A DNA stretch of 64,000 bases from DATCJA01 sp963814955. Its GTDB lineage: Bacteria; Acidobacteriota; Vicinamibacteria; Vicinamibacterales; UBA2999. A program made the translations under genes and the position numbers. Of this stretch, positions 38,007 through 45,020 are shown piece after piece. The stretch lies in assembly GCA_963814955.1 (NCBI GenBank), contig CAWFEX010000011.1:186001-250000 (forward strand), read 5' to 3'. Position 1 is the stretch's first letter. Every line of letters begins with the position of its first letter. The notes under the pieces are model-generated. The model had not been told where the DNA came from. It worked only from the letters and a program-made list of their open reading frames with translations, and made no database searches.

Positions 38007-38207
38007 GACTTCGACGACCTCCCACACGAGTACCTCACCGTTCCGGATTTTGCGGCGTATCTGACGGTGGGCGACAAATTGGTCCGGAAGTGGATCCGAG
38101 CCGGCGTGCTGCCGGCTTACCGGTTTCCGCCGGGGCCGACGGGCGAGGTGCGCATCGCGAAGGCGGACGCGATCGCGTTCATCGAGCGGGCGCGCTTTCA
38201 GAGCTAG
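38007..38207 (+). pseudogene. excisionase-type helix-turn-helix protein without a start codon
   Basis: The frame reads DFDDLPHEYLTVPDFAAYLT, then GDKLVRKWIRAGVLPAYRFP and VRIAKADAIAFIERARFQS before a TAG. This is the winged-helix pattern of excisionase/AlpA-like (HTH_17) proteins: LTVxDxAxYLxV...VRKWIxxGxLPAYR...RI.K.D...FIE. No ATG, GTG or TTG is in frame between it and the TAA at about 37946, so it is either broken or has lost its start through an indel. It converges on the first zinc-ribbon gene with a 4-base overlap. Confidence 0.6.
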
Positions 38208-38383
38208 GCCGATCGCTGCTCCTGTTGCTTACGGGTCACCTGCCATTCCGCTTTGCACTCGGAGCAATACCAGTGCAGCTGGATCTTCTCGCCCCGAATG
38301 GTGTGTTGGAGATGGACAGTGCCCGACCTGCCGCAATGAAGGCAGTGGCCTGGCCTCCGAATGGAAACCGGCGTATTGGGCAT
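38204..38383 (-). CDS. small zinc-ribbon-like protein, copy 1
   Basis: 59 aa: MPNTPVSIRRPGHCLHCGRS, GTVHLQHTIRGEKIQLHWYC, SECKAEWQVT. Two CxxC knuckles 26 residues apart (first to third cysteine) suggest a single zinc ribbon. Residues 1-50 align without gaps to the next gene, with 31 identities by hand count, so the two are tandem duplicates. The ATG lies in a CATG that also contains the ATG of the HTH fragment on the other strand. Function unknown; likely nucleic-acid or protein binding. Confidence 0.65.
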   Translation of the reverse strand: MPNTPVSIRRPGHCLHCGRSGTVHLQHTIRGEKIQLHWYCSECKAEWQVTRKQQEQRSA

Positions 38384-38495
38384 GGTGGAAACCGAGCCAG
38401 GAGAGCGTATCACGGCTACGGTTCGGGAATTTGCTGAGTATGTGACGGTCAGCCCGAAGACGGTCTGGAAGTGGATCTCAAACCGAGAGTCACCC
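38382..38495 (+). pseudogene. excisionase-type helix-turn-helix fragment
   Basis: MVETEPGERITATVREFAEY and VTVSPKTVWKWISNRES match the N-terminal half of HTH_17/AlpA-like proteins. After NRES the family pattern is lost although the frame stays open. Its ATG overlaps the ATG of the zinc-ribbon gene on the opposite strand. It is probably a truncated regulator left by the duplication that created the second zinc-ribbon copy. Confidence 0.5.
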
Positions 38496-38742
38496 AAGTC
38501 CACAGTGCTTTCGTGCGAGCCAGAAGCGGAGCGATCGAATCTAACGTGCGCATCTTCTCGAGGCTACCCGCGTCGCCGTACTGGTCTGTGGGGGTCACCG
38601 GCCACTCGGCTTTGCAGTTTGAGCAAAGCCAGTGGAGGTGAAGTCTTTCGCCGTCAATGGTGCGCCGAAGATCGACAGTCCCTCGGACGTCGCACTGAAT
38701 GCAGCGACCCGGCCTTCGAAGCGAAACCTGGGTGTTCAGCAT
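38449..38742 (-). CDS. small zinc-ribbon-like protein, copy 2
   Basis: MLNTQVSLRRPGRCIQCDVR, GTVDLRRTIDGERLHLHWLC, SNCKAEWPVT: the same two-knuckle design as the neighbour, with start ATG 38742 chosen by that alignment. The C-terminus is longer (97 aa in total) and the last 45 residues have no counterpart in copy 1. That tail overlaps the HTH fragment on the other strand, so it may be read into decayed sequence. Function unknown. Confidence 0.6.
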   Translation of the reverse strand: MLNTQVSLRRPGRCIQCDVRGTVDLRRTIDGERLHLHWLCSNCKAEWPVTPTDQYGDAGSLEKMRTLDSIAPLLARTKALWTWVTLGLRSTSRPSSG

Positions 38743-38769
38743 TTGTGTCGATGGCGCGAGAGATCCCAC

Positions 38770-39143
38770 AAGGCCGCATCGGGTGGAGGCCAGCTATGCG
38801 CTGGGGAGATCCCGCACTGCCCGCCGTGGGAGATCCCTCGCAGTCGCGGTCTGGAGCGAATTTAGTGCCGGTTCACGCGCGACAAAGACCGGCCGAAATC
38901 CGGCGGCCGACACCAGAAGTCGCCGGGCGCATGCCCTTTTTTCCTGGCAGCGCCGGAATGCGCTACGCGCACGCGATGATGAATGCCTGTTCCGAGATGG
39001 AACACGGCCGATCGCGCGCCTCTTTCCACTGGCCACTTGACCTCAAGGCAAGGCGACGCAACCTAAAAGAATCAGGAGAAATCGAATTGTTCACGGACCT
39101 GTGTGCTGGAGATCGTGCAACTCTTGACGTTGCGGAAGCCTGC
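38770..39143. other. no convincing gene in 370 bases
   Basis: Long open frames cross this stretch on both strands, but none shows a recognisable motif, a good start signal or plausible amino-acid composition. It lies between the second zinc-ribbon gene and the ribbon-helix-helix promoter and may be decayed island DNA. Confidence 0.5.
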
Positions 39144-39171
39144 TTGATAGTGCAATACATTGCAATATACG
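39144..39171 (+). promoter_or_regulatory. promoter of the RHH gene with an internal operator palindrome
   Basis: TTGATA (39144-39149) and TATACG (39166-39171), spaced 16 bases, make a fair sigma-70 promoter. The spacer contains TGCAATACATTGCA (39151-39164), a perfect TGCAAT/ATTGCA inverted repeat with 2-base spacing. A ribbon-helix-helix protein is encoded just downstream, so the palindrome is a likely autoregulatory operator. Confidence 0.5.
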
Positions 39172-39180
39172 CTTCAATCA

Positions 39181-39351
39181 GTGACGCCCAAGACCGCCAG
39201 CACCTTTCGTATCGACGACGAGCTGCTCGAAGCTCTCCAGAAGGTCAAGGAACGCGACGGCATTCCGCTATCAGAACAGGTACGTCGAGCACTAAAGATG
39301 TGGCTCGAGTCGAAAGGCGTCAGGCCGAAGCTGCCGGACCGAAGGAAGTAG
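39181..39351 (+). CDS. ribbon-helix-helix (CopG-type) DNA-binding protein
   Basis: 56 aa from GTG 39181: MTPKTASTFRIDDELLEALQ, KVKERDGIPLSEQVRRALKM, WLESKG. The beta strand (STFRIDDELL) and two helices with GIPLSEQVRRAL fit the MetJ/Arc/CopG fold. The preceding palindrome in its promoter suggests self-repression. An in-frame upstream ATG (39160) lies within that operator. It could control the integrase module that follows; no toxin gene is seen directly after it. Confidence 0.78.
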   Translation: MTPKTASTFRIDDELLEALQKVKERDGIPLSEQVRRALKMWLESKGVRPKLPDRRK

Positions 39352-39477
39352 CAGATCGGAGACGCCGGATGCAGTGAACACCCGACGGCTCCTGAGCAAG
39401 CAGCACGCGTACACGTGCCGACGAGCCTGACGAAGAGTACCACGCCAGACCCTCCGGCCTTCACACTGGAGGCCGTT

Positions 39478-39743
39478 ATGACATCCGCGAAACCTACAGT
39501 CGTTCCCACCCATCCCTCTCCGCGTGAGCTCGCCAGCGACTTGCAGCTGCAGCTCTTCGAACAGGCGGCGGCTGCGAGGTTGATTGCCAGACTGCTCGCG
39601 AACTTGCACAAACCGACAGCAATCTTAAGCCAGTCGCCAACGAAGTACTCGACGGCCTCGTGACCGTCGCACATGGAATCGCGCGCACATGCTCGGAGGC
39701 CGGCGAAAGCATGTCGACGTTCATGAGTGACGGTGCGCGATGA
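39478..39743 (+). CDS. small helical protein translationally coupled to the integrase (one-base frameshift)
   Basis: From ATG 39478: MTSAKPTVVPTHPSPRELAS, DLQLQLFEQAAAARLIARLL. The starting frame ends at 39663, but a neighbouring frame continues DSNLKPVANEVLDGLVTVAH, GIARTCSEAGESMSTFMSDG and stops at a TGA that overlaps the integrase ATG (GATGAG). One deleted base at about 39600-39620 explains the switch. The product would be about 88 aa and alpha-helical. Family not recognised; a recombination accessory factor is possible from position only. Confidence 0.5.
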
Positions 39744-40330
39744 GTGCCACTCGGAAGCGTCGTCGCGTCGGCGGTCTGCGGAAGCGCTGCGAACATCGGC
39801 CGGAACAGTGGCCGAAGTGTTCGCACGCGTGGCATATCAACTTCCAATGGCGGGGCGTGCACTACCGCATCAGCCTCGATCGGCATCTCGGCAAACACAT
39901 TGAAGCGAAGAGTGACGCCGAGGACGCCGCGGCGGACATCAAGAAGGCGATCAAGGCGGGGAAGTTCGGAGAGCAGCTGCCGGCAAAAGAAGTGCTCACC
40001 CTGGAGCAACTGCTGTCGACCTACATCAAGGAGTACGTCACGCCCGAACGCCCGCGCTCGCTCGTCAACGCGAAGTATCAGGCCGGTGCAATCGGTCGCC
40101 ACGAGCTGACGCTGCCGACAGCCGAGCGGCGCAGGTTTGGTGCCTGGCTCGTGGCGGACGTCACGACCGGCGCGCTGGAGAAGTTCCGAGCGGCGAGCCG
40201 TGTCACGAGCCTCGTGAAATCGAAGGACAAGGACGGCAACCCGAGACGAGCTCGTCGCCAAGCTGCAGCTAGTCGAGCCCGGCGCGTCGGGCTTCGAGTT
40301 CCAACGCGTCGGGGTCGAGGTCCACGGTGA
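39740..40330 (+). pseudogene. tyrosine integrase, N-terminal part only
   Basis: About 160 credible residues: KRCEHRPEQWPKCSHAWHIN, FQWRGVHYRISLDRHLGKHI, KSDAEDAAADIKKAIKAGKF (AP2-like arm-binding part) and LTLEQLLSTYIKEYVTPERP (core-binding SAM-like domain). The sequence stops being family-like after VTTGALEKFRAA; the catalytic domain with R..HxxR..Y is absent from the window. It is therefore a truncated recombinase. Its ATG overlaps the preceding gene's TGA. Confidence 0.75.
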
Positions 40331-40370
40331 CGAGGAAGTGCGGGAGACAGAGGCGTTCGACGGTCGAGGG

Positions 40371-40553
40371 CTACTGTTTCGGCGCGCCCGGTTCGTCAGT
40401 GGACCACCAGTGCCCGCAGGCGGGACAGTGAAAGATCAGCATATGCCGAAGCTTATTCTCGATGAGGGCAACCGGGCGCTCGCACACGGAGCAGACGAGG
40501 CCGGTGTGCTTCGGTGTGTCGGTGGTGCGCGGCGGACCATCCTGAGTGGGCAT
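40371..40553 (-). CDS. small zinc-ribbon-like protein
   Basis: 60 aa from ATG 40553: MPTQDGPPRTTDTPKHTGLV, CSVCERPVALIENKLRHMLI, FHCPACGHWWSTDEPG. Two CxxC knuckles separated by a beta-hairpin-like stretch, ending in a C..CGHWW motif. The ATG overlaps the TGA of the preceding gene (TGATG), so both are cotranslated. In the same frame after the stop, VERLCLPHFLVTVDLDPDAL looks coding; a lost stop or indel is possible. Function unknown. Confidence 0.6.
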   Translation of the reverse strand: MPTQDGPPRTTDTPKHTGLVCSVCERPVALIENKLRHMLIFHCPACGHWWSTDEPGAPKQ

Positions 40554-40780
40554 CACTCTCGACCGGGCGTATCGTCGTATTCCGGTACGAGGCGCCAGCC
40601 CAACTTCCAGTTCTGGGCCTGCAACTGGTCGCTCCAACGGAGTGCGCTGGTCCAGTCGTTGAAGACTCGAGACCCGAGCTTGTGGCCGTTGAGGAACCAG
40701 GTGACGACCGCTCCGTCAGCGCGCGGACTAAGCACCGCATGCGACAACAACAGGCCATCGGCGCGATGCATTCGCCACAT
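40553..40780 (-). CDS. hypothetical protein, Trp-rich
   Basis: 75 aa from ATG 40780: MWRMHRADGLLLSHAVLSPR, ADGAVVTWFLNGHKLGSRVF, NDWTSALRWSDQLQAQNWKL, then GWRLVPEYDDTPGRE. The alternating hydrophobic pattern with many tryptophans suggests a small beta-rich domain. It is the first gene of a two-gene unit with the zinc-ribbon protein. I do not recognise the family. Confidence 0.6.
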   Translation of the reverse strand: MWRMHRADGLLLSHAVLSPRADGAVVTWFLNGHKLGSRVFNDWTSALRWSDQLQAQNWKLGWRLVPEYDDTPGRE

Positions 40781-41010
40781 GACGGTCGGCGCGTTATACA
40801 CCAACTGATTGGGCACCGCACCCAAGAGGCAAGGCAGATACCAGGACAGAAAATGCCCCTTTACGCCGAAACCGAACAACGCCCGTCTTGGAAGGCGGCC
40901 AACGGGCAGACAAAGGTCAGGCCCAGATGGGGGGCGGACTGTGACCGATAGACGCGCTAGGCGCACGCTTGAATTCGCGACGTGGCGCCCACTGAAGCGA
41001 GGTGATACCG

Positions 41011-41232
41011 ATGCCTAGCGCGGTCGCCGATCGCCACGCAGAACGCGTTTTGGAAAGCCTCTGCGCCTTCTGTCTCCAGCCCTTCGAGCCGACGCGCCCG
41101 CATCAACGGTTCTACCGGCCGTCATGTCGAAAGGCGCATTTCGATCAACGTCGGGAGCGCCGACCGGATCTGTTCCTGGCGTGTGCGGATGCGATTGAAT
41201 CAGCCGTCTTTGACCAACTGAATAGCCGGTGA
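41011..41232 (+). CDS. small treble-clef-like zinc-finger protein
   Basis: 73 aa: VLESLCAFCLQPFEPTRPHQ then RFYRPSCRKAHFDQRRERRP. The CxFC..F....R..FY.PSCR.AHFDQRR arrangement is the pattern of treble-clef fingers in which the second knuckle is C(R/K)xAxxxxR; the second CxxC is reduced to SC..H. The ATG at 41011 is preceded by GAGGTGAT about 5 bases upstream. It faces the Zn-ribbon gene at 41275 convergently. Confidence 0.6.
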   Translation: MPSAVADRHAERVLESLCAFCLQPFEPTRPHQRFYRPSCRKAHFDQRRERRPDLFLACADAIESAVFDQLNSR

Positions 41233-41274
41233 AAGCCGAAGGCCAGAAGCGGCTGCAGAGGAAACGAAGACAGG

Positions 41275-41463
41275 TTAGGTGCTGAGGGCATCGGGACAGT
41301 CCCACGCGTGCTCACATGCTGGACAAAAGCGCATCATCCCGCCGTAATGGGTGGCGACGACCAGCGCCTTGCGCGACTGACACTGAGGACATTCCAGACG
41401 AAGAATTAGACCCGGGTCTGCTTTCGGAGTAGTTGCGGACGGCGGAGGATGCGTAGAGGCCAT
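41275..41463 (-). CDS. small zinc-ribbon-like protein
   Basis: 62 aa: MASTHPPPSATTPKADPGLI, LRLECPQCQSRKALVVATHY, GGMMRFCPACEHAWDC. Two CPxC knuckles 22 residues apart are again followed by an aromatic (W). It shares the design but not clear sequence identity with the ribbons at 38.2-38.7 and 40.4 kb. Function unknown. Confidence 0.6.
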   Translation of the reverse strand: MASTHPPPSATTPKADPGLILRLECPQCQSRKALVVATHYGGMMRFCPACEHAWDCPDALST

Positions 41464-41814
41464 GTTGGACTTCTCGCTTCAGCAGTTGCTCCCTTAGGTG
41501 AGGTTCCCGGACATGGGCAGCTCAAATGGGACAGCTCAGGAAAAAGTGATTCACCTTAACACGCAACTCAACCTGGGCCGTTGCGAGCTTAGGCAGGCTC
41601 AGTTAGTGGACCGGAGGGAGCGAACGGCTTTGGCCGAATCCGCACCGGCGGCACACGGTATCGGGCATTTAGGGTCAGGCGAGGAGATCCTAGCCCAGAT
41701 GTAACGATGCTTACGCGCAGTGTTTGACGGTTGCGTGGGAATCACAATGGCGCCAGTTGAAGAGCGAGGCCGCCGAGCGTTGGACCTGGAGCCGCATTCC
41801 CGGTCAGCGAATGT
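41464..41814. other. no convincing gene in 350 bases
   Basis: A 68-codon plus-strand ORF (41498-41704) crosses this part but shows no family pattern or clear ribosome-binding site. I see no repeats or stable hairpins. Probably spacer or decayed island DNA. Confidence 0.45.
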
Positions 41815-42012
41815 CTAGGAGCGCGAGCGGATGGCTTTGATGAGTTCGGCGATCTCGCGCGTGAGCGTATCGAGGCGTTCTTCAACTCGACCCAATCGTT
41901 GGAAGTTTTTGCGTACGACGGCCTCGATATTCTCAAACTCGATCCGGCTCACGTTCATCGCTTCGCCGGGGAGTTTCTTACGCCGTTTCGGAGAGGGGCG
42001 ACGCTTGGCCAC
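41815..42012 (-). CDS. small coiled-coil protein
   Basis: 65 aa with GTG start: basic head AKRRPSPKRRKKLPGEAMNV, then IEFENIEAVVRKNFQRLGRV and EERLDTLTREIAELIKAIRS, a good heptad coiled coil. It is the last ORF of the accessory island before the MBL/HhH gene. A basic head plus a coiled coil suggests an oligomeric nucleic-acid-binding protein, but this is inference. Confidence 0.5.
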   Translation of the reverse strand: MAKRRPSPKRRKKLPGEAMNVSRIEFENIEAVVRKNFQRLGRVEERLDTLTREIAELIKAIRSRS

Positions 42013-42075
42013 CGGCCGAGCTTAGCTCAGACGGCTGTGTTGAACAATGTGCCGGTAATTCGCCCTCGGACCGGC

Positions 42076-43173
42076 TTACAGCACGCAGGCCTTTCCCTCG
42101 GCAATAACGTCAGCCACTCTTGCCGGCCCAATCCCACTCACGTCCTCGAGTTCATTCACGGAACGAAACGGGTGAAGCTCTCGCAGGTCGACGATTTCCA
42201 GCGCGCGGGCCGGACCGATGTGGATAACGCCCTGCAGCTGGACGAAGTCAGCGCGGTTGATGTCGATGCAGGAAGGTGGCGGCGATGCCTCCTGGACAGG
42301 TGAGAGAGACGCGGCCGGCGGCGGCTCCGCGCGGTCTCCGCGCTCGACACGCACCGTATACGTACCGGTCGACTGTGCTTCAACGATCACCGTGCCATTG
42401 ATGTCGGTGCGGTACACGCGCGCTCCGGCGTTCGTGTACAAGTCAAGCGCAGCCCGATCGGGCTGCCCGTAACTGTTCCCGGCGCCGGCGCTCACGACGA
42501 CCACTTCTGGTGAAAGCGCGGCGATACCTTCAGCGGTGTCTCCGTTGCTCGAGCCATGGTGACTGGCCTTGTGAACCTGAACCGGCTTCAGCCATTCGGC
42601 CTGATGCGTTCGCCACCACGCCCATTCGCGCGGCTCTGCGTCACCTGCCATCGACAGCCGGAACGCGCCGTATGCGGCGACGAGCGCCACCGAGTTGTCG
42701 TTCTGATCCCAGTCCGGAATGCCCGGTGGCGGAACCACCATCAGCGACACCTTTCCCATCGTCACTCGTCGCACGGTCGGCTCGAGGAGCTGGCTGCCCG
42801 CAGCAGCGGCGGCTTCCAGGACGCGAGCGTGCGTCTGGGTGGACGCGGCAATACCGTTCTCGAGGTAGTACGGCGGTTTGAGCGCCCTCAGGACCATAGG
42901 CAGGCCGCCGACATGGTCAGCGTGGTTGTGCGAGGCGATGGCCAGACCGACAGAGGAGATGCCGTTCGCGGCAAGGTAGTCTCGCATCCGTCCGGAACGT
43001 TCGCCGCCGTCATAGATCACGTTCTGGCCTGTCGGACTCTGGATGAGAACGCCGTCGCCTTGCCCCACATCGACGAAATGCACGCGGAGAAGCGCAGGCT
43101 CCTGTGTTGACAGGGTCTGCACCCACGCCAGGAGCAGTACAGCCGCGAGCAGAACACGACGGCCCGTTTTCAT
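42076..43173 (-). CDS. exported ComEC-like metallo-beta-lactamase-fold protein with helix-hairpin-helix tail
   Basis: 365 aa: signal peptide MKTGRRVLLAAVLLLAWVQT, MBL domain with FVDVGQGDGVLIQSPTGQNV, metal motif ASHNHADHVGGLPMV, AGDAEPREWAWW and KASHHGSSNGDT, as in the ComEC C-terminal nuclease/hydrolase domain. A ComEA-like HhH tail follows: DINRADFVQLQGVIHIGPAR and LEDVSGIGPARVADVI. The ComEC membrane channel is absent. A soluble periplasmic nuclease that binds DNA by HhH is a reasonable guess. Start ATG 43173 chosen for the signal peptide. Confidence 0.82.
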   Translation of the reverse strand: MKTGRRVLLAAVLLLAWVQTLSTQEPALLRVHFVDVGQGDGVLIQSPTGQNVIYDGGERSGRMRDYLAANGISSVGLAIASHNHADHVGGLPMVLRALKPPYYLENGIAASTQTHARVLEAAAAAGSQLLEPTVRRVTMGKVSLMVVPPPGIPDWDQNDNSVALVAAYGAFRLSMAGDAEPREWAWWRTHQAEWLKPVQVHKASHHGSSNGDTAEGIAALSPEVVVVSAGAGNSYGQPDRAALDLYTNAGARVYRTDINGTVIVEAQSTGTYTVRVERGDRAEPPPAASLSPVQEASPPPSCIDINRADFVQLQGVIHIGPARALEIVDLRELHPFRSVNELEDVSGIGPARVADVIAEGKACVL

Positions 43174-43446
43174 AAGAATCCCTTGCGACGGCGATCTTGC
43201 CATCGCCGGCTCTCGATCACAGACCGAAGTTTTCCTGCCGGTCCGCGCGAAGAACCACGAAAGACGAGGGGATCGCCGCGAAAATATTGTGCGTGCAGTG
43301 TCGAAAGTGTACGCGCATTCCCGGCGCCGTCGGTCGAACGCTGAAGCGTCCGGTCCGGCCGAAATGGTTTGTGACCGTTGCAGTTGCGGCCATCGTGGAG
43401 GGGTGCAAAACTGCGCGGGCGCACCCCTTACCACCTGGCGGACGGC

Positions 43447-44154
43447 ATGCAGAACGGTCGAGGTATGACTCGACCATTTTCAACACCGGTTGCGCTGCTG
43501 ATCGCGTTGGCGCTCGTGACGCCGGCGTGTTCGGGAGGAAGCAACAACGAGAACCCCCCGTCGGGCATGGTAACCGGGCCGTCGCCCACGCCGTCGCCAT
43601 CGCCGACGCCGTCGCCAACTCCAGCTCCAAGTCCGACTCCGGGCTGCTCGGCCAGCGTTACCGGTCTGCCGACGTCGATACCCGGTGCTGGCGGCCGCTT
43701 CCAGTTCGGGATCGGCGCGTCGTCAGGCTGCTCGTGGACGGCTCGGACGGACGTCGGGTGGGCCGACGTTGCTCCTGGTTCCGGTCAGGGTAATGCCTCG
43801 CCGACGCTCAACGTCAACGCGAACACGACCTTTTTCACCCGGCAGTTCACGGTCAATGTGAACGGCCAGGTGATCCAGGCAACACAGGCTGGCGCCAACT
43901 GCTCCTATACGGTGGATCCGACGTCTCTCGAAGAAAGCTTTGAGGGCGGCAGAGCGTGGGTCAACGTCTCGACCACGGAAGGATGTGGTTGGACCGTGAC
44001 CGCCAGCGAAGGCTGGATACGCGTGCTGACGACGAGCGGCGCGGGGAGCGCGACGATTTTCATTGAGTTGTCGCCGAACAGCGGCGACGTGCGGAACGCC
44101 TTCCTGACGGTCGCAGGCCAGCGCGTGGACATCAGGCAGCGGCGTCGCGGCTGA
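43447..44154 (+). CDS. lipoprotein with Pro-rich linker and BACON-like domains
   Basis: About 235 aa: N-terminal hydrophobic segment FSTPVALLIALALVTPACSG with a lipobox-like Cys, a long PTPSPSPTPSPTPAPSPTP linker, then two BACON-like beta-sandwich repeats (CSASVTGLPTSIPGAGGRFQ with SSGCSWTARTDVGWADV; CSYTVDPTSLEESFEG with TEGCGWTVTASEGWIRV). These are typical surface adhesion or carbohydrate-associated domains of Acidobacteriota and Bacteroidota proteins. Start may be ATG 43447 or 43465; the latter has GAGG too close to it. Confidence 0.72.
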   Translation: MQNGRGMTRPFSTPVALLIALALVTPACSGGSNNENPPSGMVTGPSPTPSPSPTPSPTPAPSPTPGCSASVTGLPTSIPGAGGRFQFGIGASSGCSWTARTDVGWADVAPGSGQGNASPTLNVNANTTFFTRQFTVNVNGQVIQATQAGANCSYTVDPTSLEESFEGGRAWVNVSTTEGCGWTVTASEGWIRVLTTSGAGSATIFIELSPNSGDVRNAFLTVAGQRVDIRQRRRG

Positions 44155-44177
44155 CACAACAACACCGGGACCGGTTT

Positions 44178-44256
44178 CATGACCATAGGGCGGGCCTTGA
44201 CGGCCCGCCTGTGGCGCGTACGGCCTAACACCTACTGCCTACTGCCTACTGCCTAA
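44178..44256. repeat. GCGGGCC hairpin unit followed by CTACTGC heptads
   Basis: GGGCGGGCCTTGACGGCCCGCC (hairpin) is followed by ACCTACTGCCTACTGCCTACTGCCTAAC, a run of the heptad CCTACTG. It fills the space between the BACON gene and vanZ. The heptad run is the third sequence variant of the intergenic heptad family in the window. Confidence 0.65.
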
Positions 44257-44274
44257 CGCTCGTACACTGATTCC

Positions 44275-44661
44275 ATGAAACTCGCCCTGGTGACCTGGGC
44301 AGCGCTGTGGGCGTATGTGGCTTCACCTTTTCGCTCGTTCAGACTTCGGCCATCGTTCGAGAATGTGTCGTTGGTTCCGTTCACTGACGGCTCGCCCCGC
44401 GGAATCATTCTCAACATCCTTGCCTTCGTCCCGCTCGGGTTCTTTTGCGCTCGTTTGGGATGGAGCCCGAGGGCCGTTATTTTGATCGGGTCTGGCGTAT
44501 CCCTGCTCACCGAGGTGCTGCAGCTGTTCTCGACCCGCCGGCACCCCTCGGTCACCGATCTGATCCTGAATACGGTCGGCACCCTGATCGGGATGGTCGT
44601 GGCCAGCACCATGCACAACCCGGAAACGGTCAACACGAATCAAGAGCGTCTGCATCCCTGA
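44275..44661 (+). CDS. VanZ-like membrane protein
   Basis: 128 aa with about four hydrophobic segments. The VanZ signature is visible: SPRGIILNILAFVPLGFFCA, then GSGVSLLTEVLQLFSTRRHP and SVTDLILNTVGTLIGMVVAS. VanZ homologues affect glycopeptide susceptibility in enterococci, but the molecular role is unclear and most homologues are uncharacterised. No van genes are nearby. Confidence 0.8.
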   Translation: MKLALVTWAALWAYVASPFRSFRLRPSFENVSLVPFTDGSPRGIILNILAFVPLGFFCARLGWSPRAVILIGSGVSLLTEVLQLFSTRRHPSVTDLILNTVGTLIGMVVASTMHNPETVNTNQERLHP

Positions 44662-44819
44662 AGCGTGGAATCAATGGAACACGCACCTGCGGACAAAACT
44701 CCGCGGTAGGTGAGACTTTCGATTACAACCTTGTCGCTCACGGTCTGCCCGCTGGCCAGACCAACGAACATGATTGGAATGCGTCTTGATCAGTGCCTGG
44801 ATTGTTTGGGAGGGGATGG

Positions 44820-45011
44820 ATGGGAGCCGAGCTCGCAGCCTCTACGAACCACATGGAAAGACACTACATCGAGCGTTTCCAGATCGCGGTATTCGGCGGC
44901 CTGTTGGAATTTGCGTGGTGGTGTCGGAAGGCGTCAACGAACTTCGAACGCCGGCTCCTGCGCGCGGGCGTTTGGCTGATGGATTCGCAGAAACCTCGGC
45001 ATCGCCGGTAG
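44820..45011 (+). CDS. possible small protein
   Basis: 63 aa: MGAELAASTNHMERHYIERF, QIAVFGGLLEFAWWCRKAST, NFERRLLRAGVWLMD. A strong GGGAGGGG Shine-Dalgarno lies just before the ATG, and a possible membrane-associated helix is present. It converges on tctA. No family recognised. The 150 bases before it (44662-44819) hold nothing I can support. Confidence 0.35.
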   Translation: MGAELAASTNHMERHYIERFQIAVFGGLLEFAWWCRKASTNFERRLLRAGVWLMDSQKPRHRR

Positions 45012-45020
45012 CGCCGATTC

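Noticed and set aside
37754..38437. 228-codon plus-strand ORF over the first excisionase-like segment
   Set aside because: Its translation is Arg/Ser-rich without motifs; the HTH protein lies in a different frame at the same place.
38361..39377. 338-codon plus-strand ORF across the zinc-ribbon pair and the RHH gene
   Set aside because: Only the first about 38 codons (HTH part) are protein-like. The rest overlaps better-supported genes in other frames and strands.
41498..41704. 68-codon plus-strand ORF in the island
   Set aside because: No family pattern, weak start context and no neighbour relation; left as unannotated spacer.
42076..43173. Calling the MBL/HhH gene comEC
   Set aside because: The ComEC membrane channel is absent and a signal peptide replaces it, so it is described as ComEC-like only.
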